This document shows positions 1 to 4,790 of a stretch of DNA of 7,434 nucleotides, one piece after another. A program made the translations under genes and the position numbers. Position 1 is the first letter of the stretch. Every line of letters begins with the position of its first letter. This DNA is from Candidatus Sumerlaeota bacterium (lineage in GTDB: Bacteria; Sumerlaeota; Sumerlaeia; JADFCT01). Below the pieces are notes generated by a model. That model was not told where the DNA came from. It was given only the letters and a program-made list of their open reading frames with translations, and made no database searches. The DNA lies in assembly GCA_026398575.1 (NCBI GenBank), contig JAPLSP010000127.1, positions 1-7,434 of the forward strand, given 5' to 3'.

Positions 1-1172
1 AGGTCGCCTGTGCCGATGGCCTGCTGTCGGCGGAGGGTCATCTGAATGGCGCGGCTCTCGAAGGCGCCGGCCTCCGGAATTTTCAGGAGCGTGTTCAGCC
101 AGCAGAAATACTCCAGATGCGCATAGCTCTTCCAAGCCCAGTCCTGCCCGTGCGGAAAAAGCATGTCGCCATCCCAAACGCTGATAGGGCCGGTGACCGT
201 GCGCCACATCTCGCGCGCCCGATATGAAAGCGTTTCAGGGACGGGGCGGTCGAAGATGCGATAGGCCAGCGCGCCATCCAGCAGCAGTGAAAACGCGGAC
301 TGGTACGGCGTGCTCCAGAAGCCATGATTCTCGAGCGTCAGATCGGCAAAAAGGTTTTCCGAGGCCATCCATTCTTTGACGGGTTTTCCATCGAGTGTTT
401 GCGTATTGCTTTTGTCCGAGGCGATGCTGACGGCGTTGACCGCCCAGCGTCGCGCCAGTTCCTGCCATCGCGCGGCGTGGGGATGGTCCGGATATTTATT
501 GGCGGCCAGCGCCAGGAGCGGCGTATTCCAGGAGCAATCTTCGCTGCCGGTGTTGCCGGGCGCCGCGGTGGCGATGGGCTTGTCGAGATTGTCGGCTTCT
601 TTGCAGGTGATCTCTTTGACGAGCGCCACGGTTTCTGCGTCGAGTTGTTTTTCCATCAGATGCGCCGCCCATGCCGCGCCCTTGAACTCCAGCGCCGCCT
701 GCCAGCTGGGGCCGCCCCAACGCGCGGGATTGATGCACCGCGCGCAATTCTTGTTTGTCAGGCACAGCGCGCGCAGCGTCCGGCGCAGATGATCCTCCAT
801 CTGCGCGCGTGGAATCCGGTAGCGGCTGAAATGGCTCTGATCCGGCAATGCCGTCAATAATGTGGCATAGATAATGCAAAGATTGCTATTGCCGCGCGGC
901 CACGTAACACCGGCGCCTTTCGCCAGGAAAGCCCCGCCGCCTTTTTCAATCGTTTCATCATCCTTGAAAGTATCCGAGCTTTCGATCCATCCGGCGAAAT
1001 TCTCGAGCAATTTCAGGTAGAGCTTCATTTTCATCTCGCTCGAGAGCGTCTCGCGCGTCATCGCAAACTGATTGTCAGTCTTCCCAGTCTGGGCGCCAGC
1101 GAAAGAAGAAAGCATGGAGATCATTGCGCATATTGCGGCAACTAAGAACGCTCGTAATCCATTCCTGATCAT
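1..1172 (-). CDS. Secreted protein of unrecognised family, possibly alpha-helical toroid (3' end cut off by window)
   Basis: The minus strand is open from the ATG at 1172 to the window edge: 390 complete codons with no stop, so the C-terminus lies outside. Residues 1-28 form a signal peptide: basic MIRNGLR, then a hydrophobic stretch, ending SSFAGAQ. The mature part alternates helix-like stretches with conserved-looking motifs: WPRGNSN (91-97), RWGGPSWQAALEFKGAAW (151-168), GSEDCSWNT (209-217), HPHAARW (230-236), LTLENHGFWS (279-288) and FPHGQDW (339-345). Six cysteines (99, 137, 143, 146, 190, 213) include a CLTNKNCARC cluster. ENHGF and the 'DHPHAARW' helix recall (from memory) uncharacterised alpha/alpha-toroid-like bacterial proteins, some near polysaccharide-degradation genes; a lyase or hydrolase role is inference only. 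The start lies 29 nt after the ThuA stop with no clear Shine-Dalgarno, suggesting translational coupling. The coding call is secure; the function is unknown. Confidence 0.85.
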   Translation of the reverse strand, partial: MIRNGLRAFLVAAICAMISMLSSFAGAQTGKTDNQFAMTRETLSSEMKMKLYLKLLENFAGWIESSDTFKDDETIEKGGGAFLAKGAGVTWPRGNSNLCIIYATLLTALPDQSHFSRYRIPRAQMEDHLRRTLRALCLTNKNCARCINPARWGGPSWQAALEFKGAAWAAHLMEKQLDAETVALVKEITCKEADNLDKPIATAAPGNTGSEDCSWNTPLLALAANKYPDHPHAARWQELARRWAVNAVSIASDKSNTQTLDGKPVKEWMASENLFADLTLENHGFWSTPYQSAFSLLLDGALAYRIFDRPVPETLSYRAREMWRTVTGPISVWDGDMLFPHGQDWAWKSYAHLEYFCWLNTLLKIPEAGAFESRAIQMTLRRQQAIGTGD

Positions 1173-1201
1173 TCAAATACTCATTTCGGAACTGAATTTT
1201 A

Positions 1202-1996
1202 TTACTTGGCGCTTGCGGCTTTGCTTTCCCCCGCAGCCCAGCGGATGCCGCGCAGGAGAATTTCGGTATAGGCTGGATTCTGCCAGGCTACGCGATCATG
1301 GCCGAGCATATAAAAGAAAATCGGGCTTTGGCCGTAGCGCGTCACCCAGGCGACGGACTTGCTGCACTTCGGGTGATCGGTGGTGAGCAACACGCGCACG
1401 CTGGGCGATGTATAAAAGCCGCCGTAGGCTTCATCTTTGATCGTGAAATCTTTCAGCCCTTTCGTGATGGGGTGCTCCTTATCGGCCACGGTTACATTGA
1501 GTTCCTGGTCGTGGTCGTAAGTGGACTTGGGATACAGCTTGCCATCAATCGTTTCTGGATTGGCAAAATATTTCCCGCCGATGATTCTGCCATACTCCGG
1601 CCAATCCGAATGCGCGCACAGGTTATGATGCATCGAGACGACGCCGATGCCGGTCTTGAGCAGATCGGCGAAGGCCTGGCGCTGTTCGGGCTTGAAGCCT
1701 TTCGTCATGTCATACATCACGAGCACGTCGTATTCTTTTTCCAGTCCAGGCTTGAGCAGGTCGGCCTGCTGGGGCAGTTGCGCCTTCGTGTACTTGACGC
1801 CGGGCAGCGCGTCGAACATCGCATAGAACTCTTTCTCCTGAAATCCATGTCCGCCGTAGGTCAGCAAGATGCGGATGGCTTTTTCTTTGGATGCTTCCTG
1901 CGGTTTTCCCTGGTTTGCTGTTTGCGCTTTGCCTGTGGCGATTGCGAAGGACAACGCCAGGACGCATAGGACAGATAGGACGCATGCCTTCTTCAT
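1202..1996 (-). CDS. Secreted ThuA domain-containing protein
   Basis: A 264-residue protein that fits the ThuA (trehalose utilisation, PF06283) family, which has a glutamine-amidotransferase-like fold. Residues 1-25 are a signal peptide (MKKA, hydrophobic core, ATGKAQ), so it acts outside the cytoplasm. Family-like segments in order: RILLTYGGHGFQEKEF (42-57), DVLVMYDM (90-97), GIGVVSMHHNLCAHSDW (116-132), ADKEHPITKGL (171-181), SVAWVTRYGQSPIFFYMLGHD (214-234) and NPAYTEILLRGIRWAAG (240-256). The length matches single-domain ThuA proteins. The start is fixed by AGGAG at 2004-2008, 7 nt upstream. In rhizobia ThuA acts with ThuB in trehalose and keto-sugar catabolism; secreted homologues in environmental bacteria often lie near glycosidases, and their substrates are mostly unknown. 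Placed between a hydrolase and another secreted protein, a role in extracytoplasmic sugar processing is inferred. The family call is firm; the reaction is not. Confidence 0.9.
   Translation of the reverse strand: MKKACVLSVLCVLALSFAIATGKAQTANQGKPQEASKEKAIRILLTYGGHGFQEKEFYAMFDALPGVKYTKAQLPQQADLLKPGLEKEYDVLVMYDMTKGFKPEQRQAFADLLKTGIGVVSMHHNLCAHSDWPEYGRIIGGKYFANPETIDGKLYPKSTYDHDQELNVTVADKEHPITKGLKDFTIKDEAYGGFYTSPSVRVLLTTDHPKCSKSVAWVTRYGQSPIFFYMLGHDRVAWQNPAYTEILLRGIRWAAGESKAASAK
1959..1985 (-). repeat. Three 9-nt tandem units inside the ThuA signal peptide
   Basis: On the plus strand the units are aggacgcat, aggacagat and aggacgcat. On the coding strand they give the VL-S-VL-C-VL stretch (residues 6-13), the hydrophobic core of the signal peptide. 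The unit is a multiple of three, so copy-number change would lengthen or shorten the core by three residues without shifting the frame. Two units are identical and the middle one differs at two positions. Confidence 0.7.
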
Positions 1997-2024
1997 TGGG
2001 CTTCTCCTTTATGATTTAGTGAAA

Positions 2025-2052
2025 ATTATTTGAGCGATAATGGAAATGCCAA
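2025..2052 (-). promoter_or_regulatory. Candidate sigma70-type promoter for the ThuA gene
   Basis: Reading the minus strand, TTGGCA (2052-2047; 5 of 6 to TTGACA) is followed after 16 nt by AATAAT (2030-2025; 5 of 6 to TATAAT). Transcription would begin about 15-20 nt before the ribosome binding site at 2004-2008. It lies in the 107-nt gap after the hydrolase stop and would let the ThuA gene and the gene after it be expressed separately from the hydrolase. It is a consensus match only, and the gap is AT-rich. Confidence 0.4.
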
Positions 2053-2069
2053 TTCGTTTTTTTATGATT

Positions 2070-2116
2070 CGCCTTTCAGGAACCGCCTCTCAATATCCGC
2101 CTCTCAAGAACCGCCT
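2070..2116 (-). repeat. 14-nt tandem repeat over the hydrolase stop codon
   Basis: On the plus strand, three 14-nt units starting with cgcct follow one another (2070-2083 cgcctttcaggaac, 2084-2097 cgcctctcaatatc, 2098-2111 cgcctctcaagaac), with a partial fourth (cgcct) at 2112-2116. The TGA of the hydrolase (2104-2106) lies inside the third unit. Since 14 is not a multiple of three, gain or loss of a unit would move the end of the protein to another frame. Confidence 0.65.
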
Positions 2117-4350
2117 GCTTGCTCGGGCGAGACCAACAGTATCTTCATTTCATGCGGCTGAAATACTGTTTCTTTTTCGGAAGAAGCTTCGCTCGCTGCC
2201 GCAGTGTAGGGATCGAGCCACTGGCGTTGTCCCTGCGCCGAGACCTGAATCACCGTCTTGACGCTTTCGGCGCCTTCATTGAACAAGAGATAGAAATGCC
2301 TGGGAGCGCGGGCGTCCTCGCCCGCACTGGGAGCGCCGGCATCCCTGCCGGCGAGTGGAGCGCGGGTATCCCCGCCCGCATTACGCTCCGCTGCTATAGG
2401 CGCCTCCCTGCGAGGGCGCGCGTCCTCGCCTACGACGCCTGTTCGTGTTTGGGGACTCCACTCGCCAGCAGAGATGCTGGCGCTCCCAGTAATGCTGGCG
2501 CTCCCAGAGATGCTGGCGGTCCCAGTTACGTGGCGATACCGGATATCAAGGCTCGGTGGTTGTAGAGTAACGTCCGGTTTCGCTAAAGCATCAATCGCGG
2601 CGATGAGTTCTTCGGGGGATTTGGGCTGTTTGGCATTTTTGATCGCTGCTGTCGCGGCTGCGCGCGCGGTGTTCCAGGAGATCAACCTTCCCGCAGCGGC
2701 GAGCTTCTCGATGGCGGGCAGGGCTTTCGCCGGCAAGTCGCGCAAACCATCCATGATGACGGCGCGATATTGCATGCCTGCCAATCGCACGCCGGATTCG
2801 TCAATCTGCGCGTCTTCCCAGAGGTGGCGTAGTTCCAGATAGTTGAAGTCTCGCTGATGCTGGAAGCAAACCTTGGCCGCTTTGTCAGGGAGCGAAGTGG
2901 ATTCGCCCAGGATGGCCACTTCGCAGATGTGCCGCGAGTCGGTGTTGATCCAGCTCAAGCGGCGGCAGGCGTCCGCATAGGGCTTATAGCGCCCCCACCA
3001 TTCGGCATGAGGGCCGACGTCGGGAGGCCGCTCATCGAATCGCGAACCGCGAATGGAATAATAAAAGGCGTGGGGAAAAAGCAGATTGTGCCCGCGCACG
3101 AAACACCAATTCGCCAGCCATACCATCTCATCGTACGTGAGGTTGTGTCCGTAAGCGCCATAGAGCTCGTTGGAATTGCGGCGGCGCCCGAGGTGGATCA
3201 TCGCGCTGGAGGCGCATTTGACCATCGTGGAATGCTCCCCTTCGAGCGCCTTGGGACCGGGTTCGACGTAGCGCCAGACCAAATCCTGTCCGGGCGATTG
3301 GAAATAACGCTCCGCGCCCAGATCAGCCGAGCCCGCCGGATGCCCCATCAGCATGATCCCATGCTTCGCGCACCATTCGCTCAACTGCTTATAGAAATTT
3401 TCTTCCAGGCATAAATTCACCGCGCGATGGTACTCGCTCTTGTAGCGGGCGGAGTCGGCATTGTCTTTATACCACAGGTCCGCCAGATGCGGCGTGATAT
3501 CGTAGCCGAGAATGCGATTGATCTGCTTGATGACCGCGGCGGCGCCCGGAACCATGTCTTTCGCGCCGCCCCGCCCCATCGGCGACGGCTCATCGGTGAA
3601 AATTCCAAGAATCGTCTTGCCGAAATATTGCCCAAATTCCTGCGCATAGCGGTCGTAAACGAGATTCATGAAACTGGCGACGGCCTCGGGATTGAGAATG
3701 TCGCCGGCGGGCGGCAAGTCTTCCTTTGGCTTTTTCGCTTCATCGCCGATGTAATGCAATCCGCGTATCACACCGCCGGAGGGGCGGTCCACCACGGCGA
3801 CGCGCTGTCCATTCGGGCGGTCGAGCGTCGCGATGAGCGTCCAACCGGGTTCGAGTTTGGGCGTTTCGCCGGGCTTGAGGTCAATCTTCGCCAGCCCGCG
3901 CGCGGCATGGGCGGGATTGCGCGCCACCACTTGTCCGCTCGATGAGCCCGAAGGATACATGCCTTCGTCATAGAGAACCACGTGCATCTTGCGGCGCGCG
4001 GCTTCCTCGATGACCAGCCTCATGCATTGAATCATGCGCGGCGACAGCCAGCCCATCTCCTTCGGCAATCCGATACGCGGGTGAATGACGAATCCATAAA
4101 CGCCATGCGCTTCGAAATCGGCCAGCTGCCGCAGCAGTTCGTCGTCCTTCAAGTCGTCATTCCAAAACCAGAAAGGCATCACAGAGAATTCATGCGGAGG
4201 ATCGCGGAATTCGGCAAGCAGACCCGAGGCCATCCCCGACGCAACTTTATCCGCTGGATTCTGCGCGCCGGCGCCAGAGATGAAGGATGCCATGATGAGC
4301 GCCTCCACAAGATAAATACAGCGCATTCGCGTGCGCTTTTCCGGTTTCAT
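2104..4350 (-). CDS. Secreted glycoside hydrolase, GH106 (alpha-L-rhamnosidase)-like
   Basis: A 748-residue protein. The ATG at 4350 is preferred over one eight codons upstream (4374): AGGGGG at 4357-4362 sits 6 nt before it, and it places the basic KPEKRTRMR directly before a hydrophobic signal core ending SGAGAQ (about residue 30). The catalytic part resembles the TIM-barrel region of GH106-like hydrolases: PFWFWND (59-65), FVIHPRIGLP (87-96), LYDEGMYPSG (126-135), LGIFTDEPS (E254) and NELYGAYGHNLTYDEMVWLANW (E395). E254 and E395 are candidate catalytic acids by inference. GH106 enzymes remove terminal alpha-L-rhamnose from pectic and other glycans; this protein is shorter than typical members (often around 1000 residues or more), so the substrate is open. 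It is first in the likely operon with the ThuA gene. Oddly, residues 609-684 are encoded by a cluster of palindromic repeats placed between RYRHV and HFYLLFNEG, a segment that would otherwise look like one continuous C-terminal beta domain. Confidence 0.85.
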   Translation of the reverse strand: MKPEKRTRMRCIYLVEALIMASFISGAGAQNPADKVASGMASGLLAEFRDPPHEFSVMPFWFWNDDLKDDELLRQLADFEAHGVYGFVIHPRIGLPKEMGWLSPRMIQCMRLVIEEAARRKMHVVLYDEGMYPSGSSSGQVVARNPAHAARGLAKIDLKPGETPKLEPGWTLIATLDRPNGQRVAVVDRPSGGVIRGLHYIGDEAKKPKEDLPPAGDILNPEAVASFMNLVYDRYAQEFGQYFGKTILGIFTDEPSPMGRGGAKDMVPGAAAVIKQINRILGYDITPHLADLWYKDNADSARYKSEYHRAVNLCLEENFYKQLSEWCAKHGIMLMGHPAGSADLGAERYFQSPGQDLVWRYVEPGPKALEGEHSTMVKCASSAMIHLGRRRNSNELYGAYGHNLTYDEMVWLANWCFVRGHNLLFPHAFYYSIRGSRFDERPPDVGPHAEWWGRYKPYADACRRLSWINTDSRHICEVAILGESTSLPDKAAKVCFQHQRDFNYLELRHLWEDAQIDESGVRLAGMQYRAVIMDGLRDLPAKALPAIEKLAAAGRLISWNTARAAATAAIKNAKQPKSPEELIAAIDALAKPDVTLQPPSLDIRYRHVTGTASISGSASITGSASISAGEWSPQTRTGVVGEDARPRREAPIAAERNAGGDTRAPLAGRDAGAPSAGEDARAPRHFYLLFNEGAESVKTVIQVSAQGQRQWLDPYTAAASEASSEKETVFQPHEMKILLVSPEQAGGS
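2299..2526 (-). repeat. In-frame cluster of REP-like palindromic units within the hydrolase gene
   Basis: A 228-nt block (76 codons) of short GC-rich palindromes. Plus-strand hairpins: 2308-2314 with 2319-2325 (gcgggcg, loop tcct); 2334-2341 with 2346-2353 (cgccggca, loop tccc); 2362-2366 with 2371-2375 (imperfect); and 2463-2470 with 2475-2482 (cgccagca, loop gaga). Units carry tgggagcg on the left half and its complement cgctccca on the right half. The ends form inverted repeats with one mismatch (ctgggagcg 2300-2308, cggtcccag 2517-2525). On the coding strand the left half has about 27-nt periodicity, giving AGEDARAPR, AGRDAGAPS and AGGDTRAPL. This style matches dispersed palindromes seen in acidobacterial and planctomycete/verrucomicrobial genomes (recalled, not searched). 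Confidence 0.8.
2473..2526 (-). repeat. Three 18-nt tandem units encoding a hexapeptide repeat
   Basis: Plus-strand units are gatgctggcgctcccagt (2473-2490), aatgctggcgctcccaga (2491-2508) and gatgctggcggtcccagt (2509-2526). On the coding strand they translate to TGTASI, SGSASI and TGSASI. Each is a half-palindrome of the surrounding REP-like unit, so this looks like local tandem amplification inside the larger cluster. Confidence 0.8.
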
Positions 4351-4385
4351 GTATTGCCCCCTGTCATGGCGCATTTGCCCCCAAG

Positions 4386-4407
4386 AAAGCGTGGATTTTC
4401 CCGCTTT
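4386..4407. other. Small hairpin just upstream of the hydrolase start
   Basis: aaagcg (4386-4391) pairs with cgcttt (4402-4407). After a one-base bulge (t4392), gg (4393-4394) pairs with cc (4400-4401) around the loop atttt. On the minus strand it would lie in the hydrolase 5' leader, about 36 nt before the ATG at 4350. It could influence translation or be chance. It is not followed by a T-run in a sensible position, so I do not call it a terminator. Confidence 0.35.
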
Positions 4408-4432
4408 TAGAAATTAGAATCAATCCATGATT

Positions 4433-4461
4433 GGCGCGCGATAGATAAATCCGCGCTCCCA
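4433..4461. repeat. Degenerate REP-like half unit
   Basis: The plus strand ends in gcgctccca, the same right-half motif that recurs in the hydrolase repeat cluster, and starts ggcgcgcg; gcgcg and cgcgc can pair across an AT-rich centre (atagataaat). It may be a decayed copy of the same repeat family in the divergent intergenic region. Confidence 0.4.
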
Positions 4462-4528
4462 TGAGACTGTGGCCTTAGTGCTCTGACTCAGAATTACGAT
4501 CTCGTATTTTGCCTAAGGGATGAAAACA

Positions 4529-4665
4529 ATGCAGTCGGAATCGGCGCCAGCATTTGGAGTGCGGTTGCTTGCTGCCGCGTTTGCTTCGATGGTCTATAAG
4601 ATTGGCGTAGCTAAAGCGGCAACAAGCAACCGCACTCCAAAAGCTGGCGCCGTTCGTATCCGCAT
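4529..4665. repeat. Long near-perfect inverted repeat, MITE/REPIN-like element
   Basis: The arm at 4543-4578 (begins ggcgccagc, ends ctgccgc) is the reverse complement of 4616-4651 (begins gcggcaacaagc, ends gctggcgcc) with 2 mismatches in 36, around a 37-nt centre. Weaker symmetry extends outward to atgc (4529-4532) and gcat (4662-4665). Each arm also contains a smaller hairpin (gcggttg, loop cttg, ctgccgc). There is no coding capacity and no clear target-site duplication, so any mobility would need a transposase in trans. Another copy of the arm lies at the right end of the window. Confidence 0.8.
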
Positions 4666-4778
4666 GAATCTACTCTTCCTGCGTGAGAATTTACGATAAA
4701 TTTATGAGATCGCAATTTCGAATATGAATACTTAGGCAAAGCTAAACAAGTCGAAGTAACTGATTTGCAGAAACAGCC

Positions 4779-4783
4779 AGGGA
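4779..4783 (+). promoter_or_regulatory. Ribosome binding site of the YfhO-family gene
   Basis: AGGGA sits 7 nt before the ATG at 4791. The alternative in-frame ATG eight codons later (4815) has no purine-rich site at a suitable distance, so this site decides the start. Confidence 0.6.
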
Positions 4784-4790
4784 TACGGCG

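Larger units (their letters stand above)
4351..4790. other. Divergent intergenic region between the hydrolase and YfhO genes
   Basis: 440 nt separate the two divergent starts. The region holds a small hairpin near the hydrolase start (4386-4407), a degenerate short palindrome (4433-4461), a long inverted-repeat element (4529-4665), and an AT-rich stretch (about 4666-4770) that leads to the YfhO ribosome binding site. I see no credible gene on either strand. Both genes' promoters must lie here unless the hydrolase operon is read from further upstream, but no -35/-10 pair is convincing. Confidence 0.8.

Noticed and set aside
324..860. Plus-strand open frame of 178 codons
   Set aside because: It lies entirely opposite the continuous minus-strand gene 1172-1, which has a signal peptide and ordinary protein composition; this frame is rich in Arg, Gly and Phe without recognisable motifs.
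1298..1969. Plus-strand open frame of 223 codons
   Set aside because: It is the antisense shadow of the ThuA gene, whose protein is clearly family-like; the antisense translation shows no domain and no ribosome binding site.
2299..2526. CRISPR-like array
   Set aside because: The units are palindromic, contiguous and 18-27 nt long, without unique spacers of constant length.
2119..2565. Plus-strand open frame with SAGIPA/RDAGAP repeats
   Set aside because: The apparent repeat protein is just the reverse reading of the palindromic cluster and the hydrolase gene; palindromic repeats stay open in several frames.
4386..4433. Promoter for the hydrolase operon (TTGATT, 17 nt, GAAAAT on the minus strand)
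   Set aside because: Both boxes match consensus at only four of six positions and overlap the small hairpin; too weak to annotate.
4690..4735. Promoter for the YfhO gene (TTTATG ... TATGAA)
   Set aside because: The -35 matches only three of six positions and the region is AT-rich, so such pairs are expected by chance.
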